This document shows positions 26,160-34,422 of a stretch of 64,000 nt of DNA, one piece after another. The translations under genes and the position numbers were made by a program. The notes under the pieces are model-generated. The model saw only the letters and a list, made by a program, of their open reading frames with translations, ran no database searches and was not told where the DNA came from. Within the stretch, counting starts at the first letter, position 1, and every line of letters begins with the position of its first letter. This DNA comes from Paenibacillus helianthi (lineage in GTDB: Bacteria > Bacillota > Bacilli > Paenibacillales > Paenibacillaceae), in assembly GCF_001909055.1 (NCBI RefSeq), contig NZ_LVWI01000092.1:1-64000 (forward strand). The letters are read 5' to 3'.

Positions 26160-26912
26160 TCATTGGCTGTCCTTCCTTGCCAGTTGGGCTGCTTTCACTG
26201 ATCCGAGGCTTGCCGTTACAGCGGCATACACCAGCCTGCCAATTGCTCCGCCCAGGTCGGTGGCGGTTCCGGCGTAGACATGCTCTGCGGCGTAGCGTAC
26301 GCTCCCACTCACTGCGAGCACGACAGCATCTGTAGTGGTGCCAGTGGCAATCAGGCCATTCTCGGGATCCGTGACCCCGAGATCGGCGAGCGCGGCAGCC
26401 TTCGCCTCGGTTGCCGTCATCACGGCATTGACCATCGCAGACGGAGTCAGTCGACCGTCAATGCCCAGCATGATGTTGATCGTCCCGGAGCGGTAAGCGG
26501 CCAGCACGTTCCGCCGGACTCCGGCGCGCGCGGCATTACCCGAGGCTGCGGTAACACAGCAGAAAATACCCGCCGAGCCGATATCCTCCTCGGCAACAGC
26601 AGCATGCTCCAGCGGCACCGCTGTCATCAGACCGGCGCAGCCTTCCAGCGGATAACCCCATTCGCGCAATTTGTTCTCCATATCGCGCACCGGATTGCTG
26701 CACTCATAATCACGGCTGACGAACTGGTTGACCGCCCGTTTCAGACGGACCATCCCGCCGCCGTACACCGCGCTCGACAGCCCTTCTGCTTCAACCGGGA
26801 ATTCCAGCAGCAGATGCTCCTGCTTCCATTCGAGCACAAGTCCAGGCCAGACGCTAGAGTGATACACCGCCGCGCCGCTGCCTGGGTTAAAAGGAAGCTG
26901 TACTTCACCCAT
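26160..26912 (-). CDS. cbiZ: Adenosylcobinamide amidohydrolase
   Basis: A 250-residue CbiZ-family protein. CbiZ removes the aminopropanol arm from adenosylcobinamide to give adenosylcobyric acid, a salvage route that re-enters at CbiB. Visible segments are LSSAVYGGGM, the CSNP-containing stretch, GLMTAVPLEHAA, VTAASGNAARAG, and a C-terminal ATGTTTDAVVLA. It sits directly upstream of cbiB, its pathway successor. AGAGGAG precedes the ATG. Confidence 0.93.
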   Translation of the reverse strand: MGEVQLPFNPGSGAAVYHSSVWPGLVLEWKQEHLLLEFPVEAEGLSSAVYGGGMVRLKRAVNQFVSRDYECSNPVRDMENKLREWGYPLEGCAGLMTAVPLEHAAVAEEDIGSAGIFCCVTAASGNAARAGVRRNVLAAYRSGTINIMLGIDGRLTPSAMVNAVMTATEAKAAALADLGVTDPENGLIATGTTTDAVVLAVSGSVRYAAEHVYAGTATDLGGAIGRLVYAAVTASLGSVKAAQLARKDSQ

Positions 26913-27084
26913 TTGATCCCGCTCCTCTCACAGCATTAATGTTCAATAACTACTATAACTACCGGAAACAATAAATCAGAAAAAGAGTTAGACTTAAAAA
27001 ATGTTGTGATAAACAAAATTCAATTTATCTTCATAAAACACTAGAAGTGATTTCAGATCATATCCATCTTACACAGAAAAAAAG

Positions 27085-27591
27085 CTAATTCTCAAATGAA
27101 ATAACGTTACCACATGTTCCATCATGATATACAAGATTTGGACAAGATTTTATGATTTCATATTTACCATCCGTATATTCATTAATAACGCTATCCCAAA
27201 ATCTAATAGACGAAATATTATCCGGGTGTTCTCCTATTTCCCATTTCCCGCGAAACATGTCAAATACAGCTTTTGCTGCATATCGTCCTACACCGGATCG
27301 ACGATACTTATGCAAAATAAAAAACTCACCCATTGAATAATCATAATTAGGATGTAATACGAAATCATCATCAATTAGGACAAACCCTGCTAATATTCCA
27401 TTCACTTTTACGAAAAACGGATAGTGTTTTTTCTTATCCCAATAATCAGAAATATGATGTTCAAATTCATATTCGCCTTTGTCATTTACATCAAATTTAT
27501 TATACTGTGACCACTCGTAGCAATACATTTTCAATAGATTTTTCAATATTGCTTTCTCTTCCAAAGGTACTTTTACAACTTCTATACTCAT
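27085..27591 (-). CDS. GNAT family acetyltransferase, AT-rich
   Basis: A 168-residue GNAT-like protein with an acetyl-CoA loop in FFILHKYRRSGVGRYAAKAVFD and a late NISSIRFWDSVI motif. It is close to a widespread group of uncharacterised Bacillota acetyltransferases. Its codons are clearly more AT-rich than those of the flanking cobalamin genes. It splits cobD from cbiZ-cbiB-cobC, so it looks like a recent arrival. The substrate is unknown. Confidence 0.82.
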   Translation of the reverse strand: MSIEVVKVPLEEKAILKNLLKMYCYEWSQYNKFDVNDKGEYEFEHHISDYWDKKKHYPFFVKVNGILAGFVLIDDDFVLHPNYDYSMGEFFILHKYRRSGVGRYAAKAVFDMFRGKWEIGEHPDNISSIRFWDSVINEYTDGKYEIIKSCPNLVYHDGTCGNVISFEN

Positions 27592-28052
27592 AATTTCAAA
27601 CTCCTAAAATGATTTTTCAGTACATCAGTACAATAGATGCATAGTTTTATATCGCTCTTCTTACCATTATGTATGATTTGATATAAACATCATACCATTC
27701 CAGTGGAATGGGGAGATACTCAGACGACCTTGATGTATAAGTGGAATTCCTCCCACGAATCTACACCTGTCGGCTCTCCGGAAGGAACTAGTTGGAAAAA
27801 GTAAACCTAATCCGGCCCTCTCAGCTTATATGTAGGGGTTTCGCCTGATTTAGTTGTAGAAAATCCCACTAATGCCCGCTGTAGCGTGGATTTCCACAAA
27901 TTAGTTATACTAATTCCACTTAGCAATCAACCAGGCTAGCGAGCAGAGGCATTAGATATTTGACTGTACTCATTCCGCTTATTTCATTCACGCTTATCTC
28001 ATTCACGCGTATTTCATTCCGCTGTCAGCCTGCTTCCCTACGCTACCGGTCT
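27592..28052. other. Non-coding stretch with dispersed repeat
   Basis: 461 bp without a supportable gene. The first ~130 bp are AT-rich and may hold the promoter of the acetyltransferase. The middle carries the repeat at 27784-27935. The last part repeats short TTCATTC/CTCATTC words before the cobD stop. Confidence 0.5.
27784..27935. repeat. Dispersed intergenic repeat, copy 1
   Basis: Contains CTAGTTGGAAAAAGTAAACC followed by TAATCCGGCCC, and ends in ACTAATTCCACTT. The same blocks in the same order recur at 53505-53690 with few changes. Confidence 0.75.
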
Positions 28053-29171
28053 TTAGTCCATCCTTCCGTTTCCTTCATCCTTTACTCCCGCCCGCAGCGT
28101 CGCCTCCAGTTGGTGAAGAAGACGCGCGTTGTCCTCGTTGCCTTTGACCGCGATGCGGATATGCCCCGGCGTAAGGCCCGGATACATCGCGCAGCTGCGC
28201 ACAAGAATGCTGCTGCGGCCCAGCCTCTCCTGCATGGCTGCAGCGCTCCACCCTGCTGGCAGTCCGAGCAGCAGGAAGTTCGCTTCGCCCGGCGGCACCT
28301 CGCAGCCGAGCCGCAGCAGACCCTGCCGCAGCGCTTCGCGCTCTGCGGTAATCAGCCCGCGCGTGCGCTCCTCATACTCGCGCCCGCTGCGCAGGCAGGC
28401 TTCCCCGGCCAGCAGCGCCAGGCCGTTCACGCTCCAGGTCACCTGCTTGCCGGTCATGGCCGCGGCAAGCTCCGGGGCTGCGATCGTGAAGCCCAGCCGC
28501 AGCCCCGGAATGGCATAAAACTTCGTCATCGAGCGGATCAGCACCGTATGACGATAAGCCCCAAGCTCCGGCAGCAGCGACTGCCGCCGCTCTTCGGGGA
28601 TGAAGTCGATGAACGCTTCATCCACCGCCAGCACCGCCCCGCAGCGCTCCGCCTGCTGCGCCAGCACCCGGAGTTCGTCCAGCGCATACTGGACGCCGTT
28701 CGGGTTATTCGGTTGCCCGAGGAACAGCAGGTCCACCTGTTCCAGCAGTCCGGCGATGTTATCCGCACCGGCACGGTAGCCCTGCTCCTTCGTGCCTTGA
28801 ACGGACATGACCTCTGCACCGAACTGCTCTGCGAGCTGGCGGTATTCTGAGAAGCAGGGCTCGATGATGCCCACCTTACGCGGTTTCACAGCCAGGAGCA
28901 GCAGCGCCATCGATTCCGCCGCCCCGTTGCCCACCGTAATGCAGTCGTTGTCTACCCCCAGATTCTCCGCAAGCAGGGACTTCAGTCTGCGGTGCCCTGG
29001 ATCGGGATAGGCCGTCACAACTGACAATGAATTACGCAGCAGGTCCAGCACACCGGGCGGCGGACCAAGAGGGTTGATATTCGCGCTAAAATCAACAAAA
29101 GCGCCGCTCCCCTCCCCGTAAAGTTCCGCTGCCGTCAGCAAATCGCCGCCGTGTCCGTATTTTTCAAGCAT
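28053..29171 (-). CDS. cobD: Threonine-phosphate decarboxylase
   Basis: A 372-residue PLP enzyme of the histidinol-phosphate aminotransferase fold. CobD decarboxylates L-threonine phosphate to the aminopropanol phosphate that CbiB uses. It shows DFSANINPLGPP, GNGAAESM, QPNNPNG and the PLP lysine in SMTKFYAIPGLRLG. The HGGDLL start favours CobD over HisC. The ATG at 29171 is chosen since GAGGAG lies 8 bases upstream; an earlier in-frame start is not needed. It is separated from cbiZ by an inserted acetyltransferase. Confidence 0.93.
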   Translation of the reverse strand: MLEKYGHGGDLLTAAELYGEGSGAFVDFSANINPLGPPPGVLDLLRNSLSVVTAYPDPGHRRLKSLLAENLGVDNDCITVGNGAAESMALLLLAVKPRKVGIIEPCFSEYRQLAEQFGAEVMSVQGTKEQGYRAGADNIAGLLEQVDLLFLGQPNNPNGVQYALDELRVLAQQAERCGAVLAVDEAFIDFIPEERRQSLLPELGAYRHTVLIRSMTKFYAIPGLRLGFTIAAPELAAAMTGKQVTWSVNGLALLAGEACLRSGREYEERTRGLITAEREALRQGLLRLGCEVPPGEANFLLLGLPAGWSAAAMQERLGRSSILVRSCAMYPGLTPGHIRIAVKGNEDNARLLHQLEATLRAGVKDEGNGRMD

Positions 29172-29385
29172 GCCTACACTCCTCTTTATCTTTCTATTCA
29201 CTCATTGTCCCCATTATTGCCCCTTTGCCAGAAATACGTCAATGTTTCGCATCCCCGTACCGCAAGACAATGCCGCTTGCCGCAGACTAGCCCCTGCCTC
29301 GCAACCATCGGCTCTTTTGTACAAACCGTGCTTTTGGTTTAAAATAACTAGAGCAGTTCATCATGCCCAAGCGGAGGAATTTACT

Positions 29386-30387
29386 ATGCTTTTTATCGAT
29401 AACACCGGAATTACAGACGCATCGATCAATCTCGCGATTGAGGAATTTGCGCTCAAGAATCTGCCGATGGACGACAGCTATTTGCTTTTTTATATCAACA
29501 GCCCGTCCATTATCATCGGCAAACATCAGAATACCATTGAAGAGATCAACCAGGAATACGTGAAGGACAACAATATTCAGGTCGTGCGGCGGTTGTCCGG
29601 CGGCGGAGCTGTCTATCATGATCTCGGAAATCTCAACTTCAGCTTCATTACCAAGGACGACGGACAGTCTTTTCATAATTTCCTGAAATTCACCCAGCCG
29701 GTCATCGACTACCTGCAGTCCATGGGTGTGAATGCCGAGCTGAGCGGACGCAATGATCTCCAGGTCGGGGAGCAAAAAATCTCCGGCAATGCCCAGTTCT
29801 CCACACGCGGACGCATGTTCAGCCACGGCACCCTGATGTTCGATCTTAATCTGGACGATGTGCAGGCCTCCCTGAATGTGAACCCGGAGAAATTCAAGTC
29901 CAAGAGCACCAAATCCGTGCGCAGCCGTGTGGCTAATATCAAGGAACTGCTTGGAAGCGACATGACCATTGAGGAATTCCGTGAGGGCCTGCTGCGTTCC
30001 ATCTTTGGCATGGAGCCCTCCGAGGTTCCGCAGTACAAGCTGACCCAGGACGACTGGGTGCGGATTAACGAAATTTCCAAGGAGCATTACCAGAACTGGG
30101 ATTGGAATTACGGCCTCTCGCCAAAAAGCAACGTGAAGCATACCCGCAAGTTCCCGGCAGGGCTCGTCGATATCCGCATGGACATTGAAGATTCCTACAT
30201 TAAGGATATTAAAATCTATGGCGACTTCTTCGGCGTCGGCGATGTGGTGGACGTGGAGAACGCGCTGCGCGGCAAACGCTATGAAGATGCAGAGGTCAGA
30301 GACGCCCTATCCGGGCTGGACCTGAAGCATTATTTCGGCCGGATCGAGCCGGAGGACTTCATCGGTTTGATTTTCCTGGAGGAATAG
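29386..30387 (+). CDS. lplJ: Lipoate--protein ligase
   Basis: A 333-residue ligase of the LplA/LplJ family that activates free lipoate with ATP and attaches it to lipoyl domains. Visible are IIIGKHQNTIEEIN, the VRRLSGGGAVYHDLGNLNFSF block, and SGNAQFSTRGRMFSHGTLMFD, followed by an accessory domain. The ATG at 29386 has GGAGG at optimal spacing. Lipoylated E2 and H-protein targets are not in this window. Confidence 0.95.
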   Translation: MLFIDNTGITDASINLAIEEFALKNLPMDDSYLLFYINSPSIIIGKHQNTIEEINQEYVKDNNIQVVRRLSGGGAVYHDLGNLNFSFITKDDGQSFHNFLKFTQPVIDYLQSMGVNAELSGRNDLQVGEQKISGNAQFSTRGRMFSHGTLMFDLNLDDVQASLNVNPEKFKSKSTKSVRSRVANIKELLGSDMTIEEFREGLLRSIFGMEPSEVPQYKLTQDDWVRINEISKEHYQNWDWNYGLSPKSNVKHTRKFPAGLVDIRMDIEDSYIKDIKIYGDFFGVGDVVDVENALRGKRYEDAEVRDALSGLDLKHYFGRIEPEDFIGLIFLEE

Positions 30388-30466
30388 CTCCCGGTTAGCG
30401 GAGCCGAATCTGGAAAGAGGGATGAGCCACTCTTGCAGGAACCAGCCCTCCCTTTTCCCAACGACC

Positions 30467-30505
30467 AAAAAGGCCTTCTGTGAATGATCCGCAGAAAGCC
30501 TTTTT
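30467..30505. terminator. Bidirectional terminator
   Basis: An AAAAAGGC...GCCTTTTT stem with CTTCTG/CAGAA pairing. It lies between two convergent genes. Confidence 0.85.
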
Positions 30506-30527
30506 GATGTCCTCGGGCAAAAGCACT

Positions 30528-31247
30528 TTAGATACCGGGAGTAAGCACAAAAACATACATAACCAGTGCAAACGTAAGTATGATGCAGAACTTCTCCACC
30601 GCATTGCCCTTCTTCGTCCCGGTGCTCATCAGCTTCAGGCGAAGCTTGAAGGGCAGAGGAGGCAGCGGGGTAATGCCGCGCTGGGTCAGGGAATCGGCCA
30701 GCAGGTGCAGCGCGTAGGACATGCCTCCGGCAATCCACAGGCTGCCGCCGTCATTCATGCCAAGCGAGGCAAAATAAAGCAACGCTCCCCAGCCGGCCAC
30801 GCCGTACAGCGTATGTGTCAGTCCGCGGTGCGGAACAACCGAGGATACGACAAGCACGCAGGCTGCAATGTAGTTCCATGGGTCGTAGTCTTCCGCGAAC
30901 GCAAACAGCCCCAGTGCCAGCAGCAGCATCACCAGATGCCGCAGCCGCCTGCCCGGCAGGAAGGATACGCTCCCGACAAGCAGCGCCAACGCAATGTTCC
31001 AGGGCGGTGCGGCGATTCCGGAAAAATACAGATAGATGGCCGCCCCGATCAGAGCCACCTGCAGTATCCGCAGCAGGAATTCAGGCAGAGCTTTGCGCAC
31101 CAGCAGTGAATTCGGCTCATCGATATCAGGTAAGAGGGCGCTAAGTCCCGCTACGGCAACCGCCGGAATCGTAATCTCATGGCCGAGCAGGCTCATGACG
31201 GATAGGGTAACCCCGGTGCTGATGATGAAATGGGATTTGCCCATCAT
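30528..31247 (-). CDS. YdjM family membrane-bound metal-dependent hydrolase (DUF457-like)
   Basis: A 239-residue protein with about five membrane helices. It has the family metal-site features: MGKSHFIISTG (His near the N-terminus), SALLPDIDEPNS, a central SSVVPHRGLTHTLYG and a late ALHLLADSLTQRGI. YdjM of E. coli is LexA-regulated; no such control is visible here. The substrate is unknown. GGAG precedes two ATG codons. Confidence 0.9.
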   Translation of the reverse strand: MMGKSHFIISTGVTLSVMSLLGHEITIPAVAVAGLSALLPDIDEPNSLLVRKALPEFLLRILQVALIGAAIYLYFSGIAAPPWNIALALLVGSVSFLPGRRLRHLVMLLLALGLFAFAEDYDPWNYIAACVLVVSSVVPHRGLTHTLYGVAGWGALLYFASLGMNDGGSLWIAGGMSYALHLLADSLTQRGITPLPPLPFKLRLKLMSTGTKKGNAVEKFCIILTFALVMYVFVLTPGI

Positions 31248-31561
31248 GGTGTACCCGCTCCTTTCTAAGGTGTAGGGTTATCTAATGCAAAAATAAGAAC
31301 AAGTGTACGGTTATCGAAGTATATCAATTGCTGGCTTTTTTGTCCAGCCTTTGGCTGTTTTTCGGGTGCCGAACTCTTAGCTGGCTTGCCTGATGAGCAG
31401 TTTCGTCTTGTCCTCCCCCCTGATTTAACCATCAGTTGTCAGAATTCCCCTGCCTCTAAAGTGGCAAGATGAATGGCAACGGTCTTTCTTCTTTGACGAA
31501 TCCAACCTAAAACGCTAGAATAAAAGTATTCGGTCGTATCATATAAAAGGTTGTGTAATCA
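31248..31561. other. Intergenic region holding the left end of the IS element
   Basis: 314 bp. The part near 31330-31375 has a small CAGCC/GGCTG hairpin with a T-run. The part from ~31440 has a CCCTGCC...GGCAAG hairpin typical of an IS200/IS605 left end. No gene is supported. Confidence 0.45.
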
Positions 31562-31960
31562 ATGGAATTAGACTCTAATAACCATTCAGTATTCTCGCTT
31601 CATTATCATCTTGTTTTAGTCGTGAAGTATCGCAGAAAAGTAATAGGTGATGAAATATCGAATAGACTGAAAGAGATATTTGAGTATATTCAGCCCAAAT
31701 ACAATATCACGCTGCAAGAATGGAATTATGACAAGGATCATGTTCACGTTCTTATGAAGGCTTATCCCAATACCGAGATTTCCAAATTTCTTAACGCTTA
31801 TAAAAGTGCTTCCTCTCGACTGATCAAGAAAGATTTCCCGATTATTCGTAAACAACTTTGGAAGGAATATTTCTGGTCAAAAAGCTATTGCCTAATAACG
31901 ACTGGTGGAGCGCCTATGGATGTAATCCAAAAGTATATTGAAACTCAAGGTCAGAAATGA
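31562..31960 (+). CDS. tnpA: IS200/IS605 transposase TnpA (Y1 HUH)
   Basis: A 132-residue Y1 HUH nuclease that moves single-stranded element DNA by "peel and paste". The HUH pair is His60 and His62 in DHVHVLM; the nucleophile is Tyr125 in YIETQGQ. YHLVLVVKYRRKV at the N-terminus is typical. It is full length and lies 9 bp upstream of tnpB. Confidence 0.96.
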   Translation: MELDSNNHSVFSLHYHLVLVVKYRRKVIGDEISNRLKEIFEYIQPKYNITLQEWNYDKDHVHVLMKAYPNTEISKFLNAYKSASSRLIKKDFPIIRKQLWKEYFWSKSYCLITTGGAPMDVIQKYIETQGQK

Positions 31961-31969
31961 GGTGAACAC

Positions 31970-33043
31970 TTGCTGAAAGCCTACAAATACCGCATCTATC
32001 CGACCCATGAGCAACAACAATATCTGGCAAAAGTATTCGGCTCCGTTCGCTTCATCTTCAATAAGATGCTTGCTGATAAGATCGAACACTATAAACAAAC
32101 GGAGAAAATGCTCTATAATACGCCTACCAGGTACAAGAAAGCATTCCCGTGGCTGAAAGAAGTGGACAGCCTTGCATTAGCAAACGTCCAGCTTAATCTG
32201 GAGAAAGCCTATACGCATTTTTTTCGGGATAAGAACGTTGGTTTCCCTAAATTCAAAAGCAAGAAGACGAACAACAACAGCTTCACAACGAACAATCAAA
32301 ACGGAACGATAGCCATTAAAGATGGAACGATCAAAATTCCGAAACTAAAGAAAAGAATTCGAATCAAGGTGCATCGTCCATACACGGGGCGAATCAAATC
32401 CTGCACCCTATCCAAAACAGCATCAGGAAAATACTTTGTTTCCGTACTGGTGGAAACAGATATAGCTCCTATGCCGAAAACAGAAAAGAAGATTGGCGTT
32501 GATCTAGGACTGAAAGACTTTGCCATTACTTCGGATGGTGAAGTTATCGCCAATCCTAAACATTTTCGTAAATCCGAAAAACGATTAGCCAAGTTGCAGA
32601 AGAACTTATCGAGAAAGAAGAAAGGGAGCCATAACCGATATAAAGCACGCTTGAAAGTCGCTAAGCTTCATGAAAAAATAGCCAATCAGCGTAAAGACTT
32701 CTTGCACAAAACGTCAACCCAAATGATATGCGATAACCAAGTGATCGTTATGGAAGACTTGCGTGTAAAGAACATGATGCAGAATCACAAATTAGCTAAA
32801 GCCATATCCGAAGCATCCTGGAGTAGGTTTCGTTCAATGCTCGAATACAAGGCGAACTGGTACGGTAGAACATTGATTATTGCACCCAAAAACTATGCAA
32901 GCAGCCAATTATGTTCCTGCTGTGGCTACAAAAACACAGAAGTGAAAAACCTTGCTGTACGAGAATGGACTTGTCCTGAATGTCTTACACAACACGACAG
33001 AGATCGGAATGCTGCTGCAAATCTTCTAAAATTAGCAATGTAA
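31970..33043 (+). CDS. tnpB: TnpB RNA-guided nuclease of IS200/IS605
   Basis: A 357-residue TnpB. The RuvC residues are Asp178 (IGVDLG), Glu262 (VMEDL) and Asp345 (HDRDRNAA), with a zinc finger CSCCGY...CPEC between the last two. The N-terminal helix-turn-helix begins MLKAYKYRIYPT. In characterised relatives TnpB cuts DNA guided by an RNA made from the element right end. It starts with TTG at 31970 after GAGGTG. It is AT-rich and lysine-rich compared with host genes and looks intact. Confidence 0.96.
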   Translation: MLKAYKYRIYPTHEQQQYLAKVFGSVRFIFNKMLADKIEHYKQTEKMLYNTPTRYKKAFPWLKEVDSLALANVQLNLEKAYTHFFRDKNVGFPKFKSKKTNNNSFTTNNQNGTIAIKDGTIKIPKLKKRIRIKVHRPYTGRIKSCTLSKTASGKYFVSVLVETDIAPMPKTEKKIGVDLGLKDFAITSDGEVIANPKHFRKSEKRLAKLQKNLSRKKKGSHNRYKARLKVAKLHEKIANQRKDFLHKTSTQMICDNQVIVMEDLRVKNMMQNHKLAKAISEASWSRFRSMLEYKANWYGRTLIIAPKNYASSQLCSCCGYKNTEVKNLAVREWTCPECLTQHDRDRNAAANLLKLAM

Positions 33044-33146
33044 ATACACGTATCGGGTTAGGAACTAGCCTATAAGCTTGGGTAAACTTGGAGCAACAGC
33101 TCTATTGACCAAGAAGCACCTACCTCTTAGGTGGTGTGTAGTTCAC
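33044..33146 (+). ncRNA. Predicted right-end guide RNA (reRNA/omega RNA) scaffold of TnpB
   Basis: The 3' end of tnpB and the following 100 bp to the element right end should form the scaffold, ending in a CACCTACC/TTAGGTGG hairpin and TTCAC. The guide would begin at 33147 with GATACAATTTGG. Extent is inferred from family practice; no boundary can be seen directly. Confidence 0.5.
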
Positions 33147-33209
33147 GATACAATTTGGACAACTTCATTTGGCATACATTCTGCCCTTACCCAAGAAAGG
33201 ATGACCTCT

Positions 33210-34154
33210 GTGAATCGCTCCCGAATAGCCGATCTCAGTCTGCTGCTGGTGGCGATGATGTGGGGATGTACGTTTCTGATTGTGCAAAGCGCAGTCAAGG
33301 TGCTGCCGCCGCTCGCATTTAACAGCATCCGTTTCACCGGTGCCGCCGTGCTGCTGGCGCTGATCACCGCCGTTTTCTACCGCCGGGAATGGAGGCTGCT
33401 GAGCTGGCGCATGACTGGGCACGCCTTATTGCTGGGTCTTTTTCTGTTCCTGGGCTATGGCTTCCAGACGATGGGACTGCTCTATACCACTACGTCCAAC
33501 ACCGGATTTATCACTGGACTGTCGGTAGTCCTCGTCCCTTTCCTGTCGCTGGCCTTGTTACGGCATGCCATCTCACGGTATACCTGGTTCAGCGCAGGAC
33601 TCGCGGTGGCAGGCCTCTACCTGCTCACCTTCACCGGCTCTGCGCTGTCCCTGAACCGGGGCGATGCACTCGTCCTGCTATGTGCCGTCGCCTTTGCGCT
33701 GCAGGTCGCATATACCGGCGTATATGCTCCGCAGTATCCGGCGCTGCCGCTGGCCACGCTGCAGCTTGCCTTTGTCGGGTTGCTCAGCGCCCTCGCTTCC
33801 CTGCTTGTGGATGGGCCTGCCCCGCTTGCGCACAGCGGGGCACTGATCCTGAAACCAGAGGTAGTGTGGGCACTGCTCGTCTCCATCGGACCAACCAGCG
33901 CGTTTGCCTTCTGGATTCAGACCGCCTGCCAGAAATACACTACACCTTCCCGGGTGGCGATTATCTTTGCCACGGAGCCGGTATTCGCTGCCCTGACAGG
34001 ACTGGTGTTTGGCGGGGAGACGCTCGGCATGTCGGCGTTGCTTGGCTGTCTATGTATTCTTGCAGCTATGCTGATGGCCGAACTTAGCCCGGAACCTGGA
34101 CCTGCAGCCCAAGAAAGTGAAGAACCTGGCTTTCTGATTTCATCAGATAAATGA
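33210..34154 (+). CDS. EamA/DMT superfamily transporter
   Basis: A 314-residue protein with ten predicted membrane helices in two EamA repeats (LLVAMMWGCTFLIVQSAVK at the start; a second repeat from about DALVLLCAVAFALQVAYTG). Such proteins export amino acids or other metabolites; the substrate is unknown. The GTG at 33210 is preferred because AAAGGATG lies 6 bases upstream; an ATG at 33201 abuts the ribosome binding site. The IS right end is only ~65 bp upstream, so the native promoter may be displaced. Confidence 0.88.
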   Translation: MNRSRIADLSLLLVAMMWGCTFLIVQSAVKVLPPLAFNSIRFTGAAVLLALITAVFYRREWRLLSWRMTGHALLLGLFLFLGYGFQTMGLLYTTTSNTGFITGLSVVLVPFLSLALLRHAISRYTWFSAGLAVAGLYLLTFTGSALSLNRGDALVLLCAVAFALQVAYTGVYAPQYPALPLATLQLAFVGLLSALASLLVDGPAPLAHSGALILKPEVVWALLVSIGPTSAFAFWIQTACQKYTTPSRVAIIFATEPVFAALTGLVFGGETLGMSALLGCLCILAAMLMAELSPEPGPAAQESEEPGFLISSDK

Positions 34155-34230
34155 TTTGATCAGACAAATTGCGCTTATGTACAGAGATTCACCCGAACGA
34201 TGCTTGAAGTAAAGGTGAAATGCGAGATGA

Positions 34231-34296
34231 CTTGAGGGAACCTGATCCCAGGCAGCGAATGCAGCATTTTAGAAAAAAAGCCTGAGTTCCCCCAAG
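34231..34296 (+). other. Long interrupted hairpin upstream of the HAD gene
   Basis: CTTGAGGGAAC...AGGC pairs with GCCT...GTTCCCCCAAG around a loop of ~26 bases ending in a run of A. It has no T-run, so it is not a simple terminator. It could be a leader structure of the HAD gene, or the end of the transporter transcript. Confidence 0.4.
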
Positions 34297-34422
34297 TTCT
34301 CCGCCTATTAGAGAAAGAGTCTAGCCTTCCGCATAGGCTCACAGCATGATTACTACAGCGTATCTCACGGGTGTGGAAACACTCATTGGCTGCGCTCACC
34401 AAACCATTAGGAGAGAACCTGC

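Larger units (their letters stand above)
31440..33146 (+). mobile_element. IS200/IS605 family element with tnpA and tnpB
   Basis: A complete two-gene element with both genes on the same strand and subterminal hairpins. The right end has CACCTA/TAGGTG followed by TTCAC at 33146, the usual right-end form. The left end is placed at about 31440 from a hairpin and is uncertain by some tens of bases. As in the family there are no terminal inverted repeats or target duplication. Both proteins keep their catalytic residues, so the element may be active. Confidence 0.85.

Noticed and set aside
29172..29385. N-terminal extension of lipoate ligase reaching back to 29170
   Set aside because: The extension overlaps the divergent cobD start and its own region has no ribosome binding site, while GGAGG precedes the ATG at 29386.
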